49,136 nt of DNA from an uncultured Erythrobacter sp. (GTDB lineage Bacteria > Pseudomonadota > Alphaproteobacteria > Sphingomonadales > Sphingomonadaceae): assembly GCA_913061345.1 (NCBI GenBank), contig CAJXTZ010000007.1, positions 1-49,136 on the forward strand, read 5' to 3'. Within the stretch, counting starts at the first letter, position 1. Every line of letters begins with the position of its first letter. Below are positions 23,392-32,559 of this stretch, one piece after another. Position numbers and translations under genes: made by a program. The notes under the pieces are model-generated. The model searched no databases. It saw only the letters and a program-made list of their open reading frames with translations, and was not told the origin of the DNA.

Positions 23392-25095
23392 GTGACCGAG
23401 CAGGTACCAATACCCACCCCCAGCGGAAATCGTATCGATCCGCCTCTGGTAAACCTGTCGATCAATACGCACGACCGTGGCTTTTACGACGGGTTCTCCC
23501 GTTCTGTTACCATTCCTTCCAAGATCATCGTCTCGCTGATCATCATGTGGGCGATCTTCTTCCCGGTCAGCGCCAACGAGACGCTGTCCGCAGCAAACAA
23601 CACCATTATCGCCACTTTCTCCGGCTGGTACGTCTATCTTGTTGCCGCACTGATGCTGACGATGCTGGTACTGGCGATTTTACCGCAGTCGGGGTCTCTG
23701 CGTATCGGCAATCCGGGCGAAAAGCCTGAGTTCGGCCGTTTCAGCTGGTTTGCCATGCTTTTTGGCGCAGGCATCGGTATCGGCATGCTCACCTATTCAA
23801 CAGGGGAGCCGCTGTCGCATTGGCAGAACAATCCGGATGTCATCCGCGGCACGCTGGAGCCGCTGAGCCGGGAAGCCATCCGTCCTGCGTATATCTACAC
23901 CTTCCTGCATTGGGGGCTGGCAGCCTGGGGTTCCTACGGTCTGGTAGGCCTTGCGATCGGCTATGTCGCCTATCGCCGTAACCTGCCGCTTACCATCCGA
24001 TCCGCCCTGGCGCCGCTGTTCGGCAGGATGATGTCTGGCGGTTTCGGCCATGTCGTCGATATCGTGGCCGTGGTGGCCACCATTCTTGGCGTCGCCGTGA
24101 CGATGGGCCTAGGCGTGGAGCAATTCGTTGCCGGGCTTTACCGGCTGGGGCTGGGCGACTGGCTGCTGGACGCAGAGGGAAGCTCCACACCCGCAGCCAT
24201 CGTCATATCGCTGGTGCTGCTTGTGGGCGCTTCCACCATCAGCGCATTGTCCGGCGTGGGTAAGGGCATAAAATGGCTCTCCAATCTCAACATGGGCCTG
24301 TCTTTCACGCTGCTACTGCTGTTCGCCGTAGTGGGGGCGGGGTTCTACGGCCTCGAACTGCTGGGCGTGGCGCTATACGATTATCTCCGCAACCTTCCCC
24401 AGCTGGCCTTCACGCTGTTCAGCAGCGACGGCAGCGTAGTGGGAGATGCACTGGTGCGTTGGCAGCTCGACTGGTCGGTTTTCTACTGGGCTTGGTGGAT
24501 TGCCTTTGCCCCATTCGTCGGCATGTTCATCGCGCGCATTTCACGCGGGCGTACGGTGCGCGAATTCGTGCTGGGCGTGCTGCTGGTGCCATCCCTGATG
24601 TGCTTTGTGTGGATGGCGCTGGTGGGCGGCACCGCGATCGACCTGGAACTGAGCGGCGTTGCCGATGGTGCCATAGTCGGGGCCGCCATGCCCGATCAGC
24701 TCTATGCCACTCTGGCGGTGCTGCTTGATCCGGGTCTTGCTGCGGTCTTTTCGGGCCTCGTGGTCATCCTGCTGATGACCTACCTTATCACCAGCGCCGA
24801 TAGTGCGATCCTTATCGTCAACACCATCAATGGCGCGGGCGAAACAGAGGGACAACGTCGCCGGCACATCCTGTTCTGGGGAACGGCCCTTGCCTTTGTG
24901 GTGGGCTCCATGCTGATCATCGGCGGGATCGACGCGATCCGGATCACGATGATTATCGGCGCCCTGCCTTTCTCTGTCGTGGTAGCCCTGATGGCCGTTG
25001 CGATCGTGAAAGCCGTGGTGTTCGATCTCATTCGCAAGCGCCAGGGGGTGCCCTGTACTGCAGAGGCCTGTGAGGAGTGGGATCAAGAACAATAA
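23392..25095 (+). CDS. BCCT family osmolyte/quaternary amine transporter
   Basis: This 567-residue protein has about twelve membrane segments. The BCCT signature lies around residue 360: DWSVFYWAWWIAFAPFVGMF followed by IARISRGRTVREF. Upstream, GAGIGIGMLTYSTGEPLSHW is the Gly-rich helix region of the family. These carriers import glycine betaine, choline, carnitine or ectoine, driven by Na+ or H+, and many respond to osmotic stress through their C-terminus; the C-terminal tail here is short. The start is GTG at 23392 with AGGAGAAG upstream. A marine or saline habitat would fit. No betaine synthesis genes (betA/betB) are adjacent. Confidence 0.92.
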   Translation: MTEQVPIPTPSGNRIDPPLVNLSINTHDRGFYDGFSRSVTIPSKIIVSLIIMWAIFFPVSANETLSAANNTIIATFSGWYVYLVAALMLTMLVLAILPQSGSLRIGNPGEKPEFGRFSWFAMLFGAGIGIGMLTYSTGEPLSHWQNNPDVIRGTLEPLSREAIRPAYIYTFLHWGLAAWGSYGLVGLAIGYVAYRRNLPLTIRSALAPLFGRMMSGGFGHVVDIVAVVATILGVAVTMGLGVEQFVAGLYRLGLGDWLLDAEGSSTPAAIVISLVLLVGASTISALSGVGKGIKWLSNLNMGLSFTLLLLFAVVGAGFYGLELLGVALYDYLRNLPQLAFTLFSSDGSVVGDALVRWQLDWSVFYWAWWIAFAPFVGMFIARISRGRTVREFVLGVLLVPSLMCFVWMALVGGTAIDLELSGVADGAIVGAAMPDQLYATLAVLLDPGLAAVFSGLVVILLMTYLITSADSAILIVNTINGAGETEGQRRRHILFWGTALAFVVGSMLIIGGIDAIRITMIIGALPFSVVVALMAVAIVKAVVFDLIRKRQGVPCTAEACEEWDQEQ

Positions 25096-25465
25096 AAATG
25101 ATCCAATAGATTATGAACCGAATCTCCTATTAAGGTGATCTCGTTGTCATTGGATTACTATTCATTGCGTTATATGCGTATATTGATACCGTATGCAAAG
25201 CATAGATGTTTCATGTCTTCATAAATGAAATACAATGCAGTTAATATTTGACTGTTTCATTGGCGTCGTTGCATCTGTGGTTATTCTGCAACATCATTTG
25301 GTAGTCGAGAGAATTTCGCCAGACACTGTGGAACGTTCGCAGCTTCCCCGTTATTCGGGCGCAGCACGCGCGCTGTATTGAACCGCGCGGCACCCAACTC
25401 CTGATCGTGTTGCAACCAAGCATCGCAGCGTGATCGCAAACAATGATCTCCAAAGGGTATCAAAC
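25096..25465. other. 370-base AT-rich spacer with nested inverted repeats
   Basis: No convincing gene is seen. The spacer is visibly more AT-rich than flanking coding DNA. It contains TATGC-AAA-GCATA (25192-25204) and TTTCAT-N10-ATGAAA (25209-25230). The heptamer GTTTCAT is repeated at 25208 and 25254. It separates the BCCT gene from the TonB receptor and probably carries the receptor's regulatory region, but I could not settle on a -35/-10 pair. Confidence 0.5.
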
Positions 25466-28114
25466 ATGTCGAAGTATATCAGCGGCGCGTCCGTCGGCGC
25501 GCTGGCTATCGCTCTTGCTACGCCTGCCATGGCGCAGGACGAGGCGGCTCCCGCAACGCACGCCCGCCAGGGCGGCGTGGGAACGATCATCGTCACCGCG
25601 ACGAAGCGCCAGGAAGATCTGCAGGACGTTGCAGTTTCGGTTCAGGCGCTGGGCGAAGAAGGTCTCGAGCAACTCAACATCGACACGTTCGAGGATTACC
25701 TCGAGCAACTGCCGACGGTTACCGCGGGCGGCAGTGGCCCAGGCCAGTCCACCATCTACATTCGCGGTCTGGCTTCCACCACACCGAACCTGACGACCGC
25801 CGGCGTTGCCGGTCTGGCACCGAACGTGGCCTTGTATCTGGACGAGCAGCCGCTGGCGCAGCCGGGCCGTAATCTTGACGTTTACGCCGCCGACCTTGCG
25901 CGTATCGAGGTGCTGTCCGGGCCACAAGGAACGCTGTTCGGTGCCAGCTCGCAGGCCGGTGTGGTCCGCCTGATCACCAACAAGCCAAGCCTCGCCGGTT
26001 TCGATGCCGGTGCAAGTGCAGGTGTAAGCTTCACCCAGGGTGGGGAAACATCATACAAGACGGAACTGATGCTGAACGTTCCCGTGACGAACAGCGTTGC
26101 CGTTCGCGGCGTCGCCTATCTCGACCAGCAGGGCGGCTATATCGACAACATCGCCGGAACCCGCGATGCCAGCGAAAGCGCGCGTTTCCGTCCCGAAGGC
26201 ACAGTGCGTTCCAACGGTATGCCGGTGAGCGCGCTGCGCGCCGGTTTCCAGGCCGGTGCCGACTTTTCCAACGTGAATTTTCTCGATGCCACCAACAACA
26301 ATCTGGTTGAGGACAAGTTCAACGGCACGACCTATGCCGGCTTTCGTGCCACCGCGCTGTGGGAAGTGAACCCGGACTGGACGATCACGCTGGCCCATTC
26401 TCGTCAGAGCCTGGAAAGCGACGGCGTGTTCTTCGCCGATCCCGAACTGGGCGGCCTGGATGACCTGGAGGTCCAGCGTTACGAAGATGACCGCCTGGAA
26501 GACGATTTCAGCAATACCAGCTGGACCGTCGAAGGCCGCATCGCCATGCTCGATGTGGTTTACACCGGTGCCTACACCGACCGCGAAACGCAGCAGCAGG
26601 TCGATTATTCCGACTATCTCTTCGTTGGCCAGTACCTGCCCTATTATATCTGCGACGGTTCGGTCAGCTATCCGGGCAGCAACGATCCGTCTGGCACCTG
26701 TCAGGCCCCGAACCTGTATGTTACGTCCGACAGCGAGACCACCGTGTTCACGCAGGAATTGCGCTTCAGCACGCCTGCAGACTGGCGCATTCGCGCTACG
26801 GCGGGCGGTTTCTATTCCGATCTGGAGTTGAAGGAGCGCAACGACTTCAACTATCCAGGCAACGTGGCCGCAGCGCCGTTTGGAGGGTTCGCACCCAACT
26901 TCCCGCAGGTTGGTTTCACCACCGATTCAGGCCCGTTCCCCGAAGACACCATCTTCCGCAATGACATTCGCCGTACGGACGAACAGATCGGCATCTTCGG
27001 TGAAGCCAGCTTCGACATCGTGCCTGACCTGCTCACCATCACGCTGGGTGCGCGCTATTACGATATCGAGGTGGATTTCGAAGGCAGTGCCAACGGTTCG
27101 TTCTGTAACGCGGGCGCGGCACAGGATGCCAACGCATTTGGCACCGATCTGAACGATCTGTACGATGGCGACGGTGAATACACCTTCATCGACAGCTGCA
27201 ACGCAAACCTTCGCCAGACCTTCGATCTGGACGACAGCTTGCAGGATATCCAGAACGCAGGACTTTCCCCCACCCAGGCACAGCAGGTGTTCAACGCGGT
27301 GCGTGCTCCCGATGTCGCGCAGACCGATGGTTTCATCTACAAGGCATCACTGGAAGTCACGCCGACGCCGGATACGCTGGTCTATGCCACCTATTCGGAA
27401 GGTTTCCGTCCCGGCCTGCTGAACCGTCCGGGCGGCGCCACCAACGGACAGGGCTTCACCGTTCCGTTCGAACTGGAAACCGACGAGGTGCAGAACTATG
27501 AACTCGGCTGGAAGCTCGACCTGATCGACGGCCAGCTCCGGTTCAACGGCAGCGCCTTCTATGTCGAGATCACCAACCTGCAGACGACCATCTTCGATCC
27601 CAGCATCACCAACCTGTTCTTCTCGGACAATGCGGCGAATGTGGAGATCAAGGGCGTCGAGGCCGACTTCACCGTCGCGCCGTATGCGTTGCCCGGCTTC
27701 ACCTTTGCTGGTGCCCTCTCGATCCTCGACACCGAGATCACCGAGGTACTGACGCCGACCGACGACGTGGTGGCAGGTGAACCCCTGGCTTTCGCTCCGG
27801 AATTCCAGGGCAATGCGCGCATTCGTTACGAGTTCGACCTGTCCAGCACGCTGGAAGCCTATGTCCAGCCGCAGGTCACCTATTCGGCGAAGAAGTTCAC
27901 CGACATCATCGAGATCAACAAGCTTGAACTCGACAGTTACACCGTGGTGGACCTTGCCGCTGGTATTGTAGCCGATCAGTGGCGCTTTGAAGTCTATGGT
28001 GAAAACCTGACCGACAAACGCGCGCAAATTTCCGGTAACTTCGTGAATGATCGTGAACGTATCACTGTGAACCGTCCGCGCACGGTCGGTATCAGGGTTT
28101 CTTACGACTATTGA
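25466..28114 (+). CDS. TonB-dependent receptor
   Basis: The product is 882 residues. A signal peptide (about 1-24, ending PAMAQ) is followed by a TonB-box region (VGTIIVTATKR, about 38-48). The plug domain holds YIRGL and VEVLSGPQGTLFGASSQAGVVRLIT, and a long beta-barrel ends in the classic aromatic tail (RPRTVGIRVSYDY). Two Cys-containing extracellular loops (about 405-425 and 550-585) are unusual for a small-solute receptor and may form disulfides. The ligand is not determined from sequence; sphingomonad genomes carry dozens of these for sugars, lignin products or metal chelates. The ATG at 25466 with AAAGGG fits; the frame is open upstream to 25430. A strong terminator follows, then a TPR-sulfotransferase. 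Confidence 0.93.
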   Translation: MSKYISGASVGALAIALATPAMAQDEAAPATHARQGGVGTIIVTATKRQEDLQDVAVSVQALGEEGLEQLNIDTFEDYLEQLPTVTAGGSGPGQSTIYIRGLASTTPNLTTAGVAGLAPNVALYLDEQPLAQPGRNLDVYAADLARIEVLSGPQGTLFGASSQAGVVRLITNKPSLAGFDAGASAGVSFTQGGETSYKTELMLNVPVTNSVAVRGVAYLDQQGGYIDNIAGTRDASESARFRPEGTVRSNGMPVSALRAGFQAGADFSNVNFLDATNNNLVEDKFNGTTYAGFRATALWEVNPDWTITLAHSRQSLESDGVFFADPELGGLDDLEVQRYEDDRLEDDFSNTSWTVEGRIAMLDVVYTGAYTDRETQQQVDYSDYLFVGQYLPYYICDGSVSYPGSNDPSGTCQAPNLYVTSDSETTVFTQELRFSTPADWRIRATAGGFYSDLELKERNDFNYPGNVAAAPFGGFAPNFPQVGFTTDSGPFPEDTIFRNDIRRTDEQIGIFGEASFDIVPDLLTITLGARYYDIEVDFEGSANGSFCNAGAAQDANAFGTDLNDLYDGDGEYTFIDSCNANLRQTFDLDDSLQDIQNAGLSPTQAQQVFNAVRAPDVAQTDGFIYKASLEVTPTPDTLVYATYSEGFRPGLLNRPGGATNGQGFTVPFELETDEVQNYELGWKLDLIDGQLRFNGSAFYVEITNLQTTIFDPSITNLFFSDNAANVEIKGVEADFTVAPYALPGFTFAGALSILDTEITEVLTPTDDVVAGEPLAFAPEFQGNARIRYEFDLSSTLEAYVQPQVTYSAKKFTDIIEINKLELDSYTVVDLAAGIVADQWRFEVYGENLTDKRAQISGNFVNDRERITVNRPRTVGIRVSYDY

Positions 28115-28140
28115 TAGACCCACCGGCTTGAACACAGATG

Positions 28141-28176
28141 CGGGGGCGGACTTCGGTTCGCCCCCGTTTCTTTTTT
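28141..28176 (+). terminator. Strong intrinsic terminator
   Basis: A GC-rich stem (CGGGGGC.../GCCCCCG) of about 11 bp closes on a TTCG tetraloop and is followed directly by TTTCTTTTTT. It ends the TonB receptor transcript 27 bases past the stop. Confidence 0.95.
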
Positions 28177-28210
28177 GAAGCCTCGCCTCTGCTTTGTTAC
28201 AGGCCCGCGC

Positions 28211-30163
28211 ATGAGTGAACATGGCGAACAACTGATGCTGGCCCAGAAAGCCCTGCAGGCGGGCAATTTTGCCCAGGGCCTTGCCTTGGTTGAGCCGGTA
28301 TTGGCAGCAGAGCCGGGCGAAGGTGAAGCGCTGTACATGGCCGCCGTGGCGCTGCGTTATCTGAACCGTCCGCAAGAGGCGCAGGCCATGCTGGCGCGGT
28401 TACATGCAGCCATGCCCGAATATGGCCGCGCCTGGCAGGAGGCGGGGCACCTGGCTCGCGCGCAAGGTCATCAGGCGCAGGCGATTGCGGCTTACCTGCG
28501 TGCCACCCGCTTCAATCCGGCGCTGGATGCAAGCTGGCGTGCTCTGGCCGAACTGCAGGATGGCGCTGCGGCGCGCGGCGCGCAGTCGCAGGCGGAGCGG
28601 ATCGCGGGCCTGCCACGCGAACTGGTGGCCGTGACCCACCATCTGCACGAGGGCCGCATCCTGCGCGCCGAAGAAATCTGTCGCCATTTCCTCCGCACCC
28701 ATCCGCAGAACGTGGAAGGCATGCGTTTGCTGGCGCAGATCGGCATCAAGCTGGGTATCCTGGACGATGCCGAATTCCTGCTGGAAAGCGCCCGCGTGTT
28801 TGAGCCGGATAACGTGCAGGTGCATCTGGATTACATCGACGCCCTGCGGCGCCGCCAGAAGTTCGACCACGCGCGGGCGGAGGCCGAAAGCCTTTATCAA
28901 AGCGATCCAGACAATCCGCTGTTCCAGTCGCACCTTGCCATCGAATCCATGCAAACAGGCGATTACGACCGCGCTTTCGCCCTGTTTGACAAGGTGCTGG
29001 AAAAGGTGCCGGGCGATCCCGCTACTCTCACCAGCCGAGGCCATGCGCTGAAGACCACCGGCATGGGCGAAGAGGCAGTCCAAAGCTATCGCTCGGCCGT
29101 TTCGGCAAAACCCGATCACGGCGACGCCTGGTATGCGCTGGCCAACCTGAAAACGTACAGGTTCACGGACGACGAGATGACCCGAATGGAGGAGCAGGTG
29201 GCGCGGCCCGACCTTGCATTCATGGACCGTGTCCACCTCTCTTTCGCGCTGGGGAAGGGACATGAGGACCGGAAGGATTACGAGGCGAGCTTCGGCCACT
29301 ACGAGCGCGGTAATGCGCTGAAACGCGCACAGACCCGGTACGATGCCGATACGATGAGCGCCGAACTGGCGAAACAGCGTGAGTTCTGCACACGCGGACT
29401 GTTTGCCAGGCATGCAGGCGCCGGGCACAAAGCGCCTGACCCGATCTTCATCCTCGGCCTGCCTCGCGCCGGCTCTACCTTGCTTGAGCAAATCCTCGCC
29501 AGTCATAGCCAGGTCGATGGTACGCTGGAACTGCCCGATATCCTTGCGCTGGCGCACCGGTTGCGCGGGCGCAAGGCGGGCCAGTCACGCTATCCGCAAG
29601 TGCTGCATGACCTTTCGGCCGAGCAACTGGAGACTTTCGGCAAGCAGTATATCGAAAACACCGCCATCCACCGGCAGGGCGCGCCGTTCTTCATCGACAA
29701 GATGCCGAACAACTTCCGTCACATCGGCCTGATTCATCTGATTCTGCCCAATGCGAAAATCATCGATGCCCGCCGCGCACCAATGGATTGCTGCTTCTCC
29801 GGCTTCAAGCAATTGTTCGCAGAAGGGCAGGAATTTACCTACGGCCTCACCGAAATCGGTCGCTATTTTGCCGATTACGTAGACCTGATGCAGCATTGGG
29901 ACGAGGTTCTGCCGGGCCGCGTGCTGCGTGTGCAGCATGAGGATGTGCTGGACGATCCCGAGGGGCAGATCAGGCGGATGCTGGATTATTGCGGGCTGGA
30001 ATTCGAGGAAGCCTGCCTCAATTTCCACAAGACCGACCGCGCCGTGCGCACGGCCAGCAGCGAGCAGGTGCGCAAACCCATCAACCGCGCAGGGCAGGGT
30101 GCATGGGTGCCGTTCGATCCTTGGCTGGGCGATCTGCGCGCCGTGCTGGGAATGGAAACCTGA
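28211..30163 (+). CDS. Tetratricopeptide-repeat sulfotransferase
   Basis: This 650-residue protein has two parts. Residues 1-330 carry TPR-like helical repeats (GNFAQGLALVEPVLAAEPGEG, YQSDPDNPLFQSHLAIE, VSAKPDHGDAWYALANLK). Residues 410-640 form a sulfotransferase domain whose 5'-phosphosulfate loop reads FILGLPRAGSTLLEQILAS. The family transfers a sulfo group from PAPS; the acceptor is unknown (protein Tyr, glycan or lipid are all possible). It begins beyond the strong terminator of the TonB receptor, so it must have its own promoter or depend on read-through. The start at 28211 fits the repeat phase, though its ribosome site is poor. The pair of a TonB receptor and such a sulfotransferase recurs in sphingomonads, from general knowledge of the order. 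Confidence 0.9.
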   Translation: MSEHGEQLMLAQKALQAGNFAQGLALVEPVLAAEPGEGEALYMAAVALRYLNRPQEAQAMLARLHAAMPEYGRAWQEAGHLARAQGHQAQAIAAYLRATRFNPALDASWRALAELQDGAAARGAQSQAERIAGLPRELVAVTHHLHEGRILRAEEICRHFLRTHPQNVEGMRLLAQIGIKLGILDDAEFLLESARVFEPDNVQVHLDYIDALRRRQKFDHARAEAESLYQSDPDNPLFQSHLAIESMQTGDYDRAFALFDKVLEKVPGDPATLTSRGHALKTTGMGEEAVQSYRSAVSAKPDHGDAWYALANLKTYRFTDDEMTRMEEQVARPDLAFMDRVHLSFALGKGHEDRKDYEASFGHYERGNALKRAQTRYDADTMSAELAKQREFCTRGLFARHAGAGHKAPDPIFILGLPRAGSTLLEQILASHSQVDGTLELPDILALAHRLRGRKAGQSRYPQVLHDLSAEQLETFGKQYIENTAIHRQGAPFFIDKMPNNFRHIGLIHLILPNAKIIDARRAPMDCCFSGFKQLFAEGQEFTYGLTEIGRYFADYVDLMQHWDEVLPGRVLRVQHEDVLDDPEGQIRRMLDYCGLEFEEACLNFHKTDRAVRTASSEQVRKPINRAGQGAWVPFDPWLGDLRAVLGMET

Positions 30164-30169
30164 TCCGCA

Positions 30170-30514
30170 TCAGGCGAGACGCGATCCGTCTGGCGGTGCA
30201 ACCTCACGGTCCGGCCCGGCGAGGACGATAGCGCCATCGGCATCGGGAAAGCCGAGCACCAGAACTTCGGACATGAAAGGGCCTATCTGGCGCGGCGGGA
30301 AGTTGACCACCGCCATGACCTTCCTGCCCTTCAGACTGTCCGGCGTGTAATGATTGGTGATCTGGGCAGAGGACTTTCTTACGCCGATGTCAGGCCCGAA
30401 ATCCACCCACATTTTGATCGCGGGCTTGCGCGCTTCTGGAAAGGGTTGCGCGTCGATTACCGTGCCGCAGCGGATGTCCACCGCCATGAAGTCTTCGAAT
30501 GTAATTTCGCTCAT
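30170..30514 (-). CDS. csaA: CsaA-type tRNA-binding protein
   Basis: This 114-residue protein is a single OB-fold EMAP/tRNA-binding domain as in Csa[32 protein letters not shown] is the N-terminal strand pattern. [31 protein letters not shown] is the conserved tRNA-binding core, and [20 protein letters not shown] closes the fold. CsaA homodimers bind tRNA and have been proposed to help secretion; the cellular role remains unclear. The ATG at 30514 starts the conserved domain; the frame is open further upstream but lacks family similarity. Convergent with the sulfotransferase gene (6-base gap). Confidence 0.88.
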   Translation of the reverse strand: MSEITFEDFMAVDIRCGTVIDAQPFPEARKPAIKMWVDFGPDIGVRKSSAQITNHYTPDSLKGRKVMAVVNFPPRQIGPFMSEVLVLGFPDADGAIVLAGPDREVAPPDGSRLA

Positions 30515-30608
30515 ATGGCGCAGGCCTATGTCGGCTTGGCGCTTGAGTCCAGTTAACCTGCAAGGCTGCTCTGGCGCGGCGCAGTCAACGCGCCTAGTGG
30601 CCCGAATC

Positions 30609-31853
30609 ATGGTGTCCTCGCTCAACCTTGTCCGCCCGCTTCTGGTGGCGATATTCATGCTGATGGCGGGCAGCGGCTTTCTAAGCACGCTGATTGCCAT
30701 CCGGCTGGAATCCGCTGGACAAAGCGCACTGCTGATCGGCCTGGTGGCCACCAGCTATTTCGGCGGTCTGACGCTGGGCGCTTTGAAAGTGGCGTCACTG
30801 ATTGCGCGGGTCGGCCATATCCGCGCTTTCGCCGCTTTCGTATCCTTCTATTCCGCCAGTTCGCTGACCTATGCGATCATCGACCTTCCGCTGCTTTGGA
30901 TCGTGCTGCGCTTTGCCGATGGTTTCATGATGAGCGGGGTCTTCGTCTGCCTGGAAAGCTGGCTGAACCGCGTGGCACGGCCTGACAATCGCAGTTCTAT
31001 CCTGGCGACCTACATGATCGCTCTCTATGCCGGGCAGGCCGTGGGACAATTTCTGCTGAACCTTGGCGACAATACGCCCGCGTTGCCGTTCATGGCATCT
31101 GCCGTACTGCTGTCGCTTTCCGTCTTGCCGGTGGTGTTGACCAGGATCGAGCAGCCTATCCTCGAAGAAGTTGCGCCTTTTTCGCTGAAACGCCTCTACG
31201 AAGCGTCACCGCTGGGAATCGCCGGATCGGTTGCGACAGGCATGATGCTGGGAGCGTTCTATGCTCTTGGAGCGGTCTTCGTGCAGCGACAGGGGCTGCC
31301 GTTGTCGCAGGTGGCGCTGTTCACGTCCTGCGTGATCGCAGGCGGGGTGGCCTTGCAATATCCGCTTGGTCGACTGTCCGACCGGTTTGACCGGCGGCGC
31401 GTAATCGTCGCCTGCATGCTGGTGACGGCGGTACTATGCGCTGGCCTCGCCATGGTTCGGCAGCCGGACGCCATTTTCCTCGTCGGCGCGCTGTTTGGCG
31501 GGTTCTCGTTCGCGCTTTACCCATTGTGCGTTGCACATACGAACGATCATCTGGAAGACAGCGAACGCGTAGGGGCGAGCAGCGGGCTGGTGCTGGCCTA
31601 TTCGGTGGGCGCAGCGGCGGGTCCGATGGCCGGATCGGTGGCGATGGCCCTGCTGGGACCAAAGGGTTTGTTTGCCGCGATTGGCATTATGGCGGTTGCA
31701 GGAGCTGTCTTCGGGCTGTGGCGCATGGCTGTCAGCCAGCCTGTACCGGAAGCGCAGCAGCAGGATTTCCAGGCTTTACCCCGTACCACGCCCATGGCCT
31801 CCGTGCTGGAAGACGATATCGAAAACTGGGATGAGCGAAAGCCTAGTCGCTAG
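30609..31853 (+). CDS. MFS transporter (YcaD-like)
   Basis: This 414-residue inner-membrane protein has about twelve membrane segments. It starts with [20 protein letters not shown] and has the domain-2 motif [18 protein letters not shown] (about 255) between the two halves. The cytoplasmic C-terminal tail is acidic. Substrate is unknown. I chose the ATG at 30609 because it begins the first membrane helix; the frame stays open upstream, but that part is antisense to csaA. The 3' end overlaps the convergent DUF4230 gene by 11 bases. Confidence 0.85.
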   Translation: MVSSLNLVRPLLVAIFMLMAGSGFLSTLIAIRLESAGQSALLIGLVATSYFGGLTLGALKVASLIARVGHIRAFAAFVSFYSASSLTYAIIDLPLLWIVLRFADGFMMSGVFVCLESWLNRVARPDNRSSILATYMIALYAGQAVGQFLLNLGDNTPALPFMASAVLLSLSVLPVVLTRIEQPILEEVAPFSLKRLYEASPLGIAGSVATGMMLGAFYALGAVFVQRQGLPLSQVALFTSCVIAGGVALQYPLGRLSDRFDRRRVIVACMLVTAVLCAGLAMVRQPDAIFLVGALFGGFSFALYPLCVAHTNDHLEDSERVGASSGLVLAYSVGAAAGPMAGSVAMALLGPKGLFAAIGIMAVAGAVFGLWRMAVSQPVPEAQQQDFQALPRTTPMASVLEDDIENWDERKPSR

Positions 31854-32559
31854 CGAAGCGCACATCCACCACGACATCGCCAAAGCCCGCAACCTGCAGG
31901 GGAATGGCAAGATTCTGGCTTACAGCCGTCCGGGCCGCGTCGCGTGCGAGGTTCATAACCTCAGCGTTACGGGCAAAATCCCGTGCGCGCCGGGCCGCCT
32001 GCTGCGAATTGTTGCGGCTTAGCGATACCGAAGCATCGCGACTGACATACAGCCCATCGGTAAAATAGCGCGCTTCCGCCTCGTTCAGATTGGGCGTGGA
32101 GACTTCCAGGTCGGGCAGCGTGACCTGCAGGGTTTCGCTGGTTTCGTTCCAGCTAAAGTTTGCGCGATCCATGTCCGACAGGTCCAGCCGGTATTCCACG
32201 GTTGCAGGCACGATCATCGCCTGGCGCGATTGCAGGGCATCCACCTCGAAGGGGCCGACGTTGGGCGTGCTGACGCTTTCGGCCACCACGTCAAAGCGGC
32301 TGGAAAACACCGTCAACGCATTCTGCTTTTCGAAGGCCAGCATCGACGTGGCGACGATATCGCCCTGCGGCTGCGGACCCCACTTCTCCCAGGCTAACCA
32401 CGCCAACGCGACAACCAACAGCAGCACCACCACCCACGGCGCGCCTCTTGGCACCGTTCGTGTACCCGTGCGCGCAGGCGGCGTGTCTACATGCGGATCG
32501 GCCCGAAGACTGGCGGGGCGCACGCCGGTGCTTTCGTCATCTCTCAGATTGTTGACCAT
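31843..32559 (-). CDS. DUF4230 membrane-anchored protein
   Basis: This 238-residue protein has a cytoplasmic lead of about 40 residues, one membrane segment (about 42-58, VVVLLLVVALAWLAW) and a periplasmic domain rich in beta strands and charged helices (ARDFARNAEVMNLARDAARTAV). The segment FEKQNALTVFSSRFDVVAES and the closing VVVDVRF match the DUF4230 family, which has no known function. Its start overlaps the end of the hydrolase gene upstream by 16 bases, implying co-translation. Confidence 0.78.
   Translation of the reverse strand: MVNNLRDDESTGVRPASLRADPHVDTPPARTGTRTVPRGAPWVVVLLLVVALAWLAWEKWGPQPQGDIVATSMLAFEKQNALTVFSSRFDVVAESVSTPNVGPFEVDALQSRQAMIVPATVEYRLDLSDMDRANFSWNETSETLQVTLPDLEVSTPNLNEAEARYFTDGLYVSRDASVSLSRNNSQQAARRARDFARNAEVMNLARDAARTAVSQNLAIPLQVAGFGDVVVDVRFASD

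Noticed and set aside
23185..23472. Minus-strand frame overlapping the BCCT start
   Set aside because: Antisense to a clear gene, with no recognisable domain or ribosome site.
25080..25104. GGATCA...TGATCC as terminator of the BCCT gene
   Set aside because: Only a 6-bp stem with a 13-base loop and no T-run.
25328..25349. GGAAC...CGTT resembling an EcfG promoter before the TonB receptor
   Set aside because: The spacer is 14 bases, not 16-17, and the element is far from the start.
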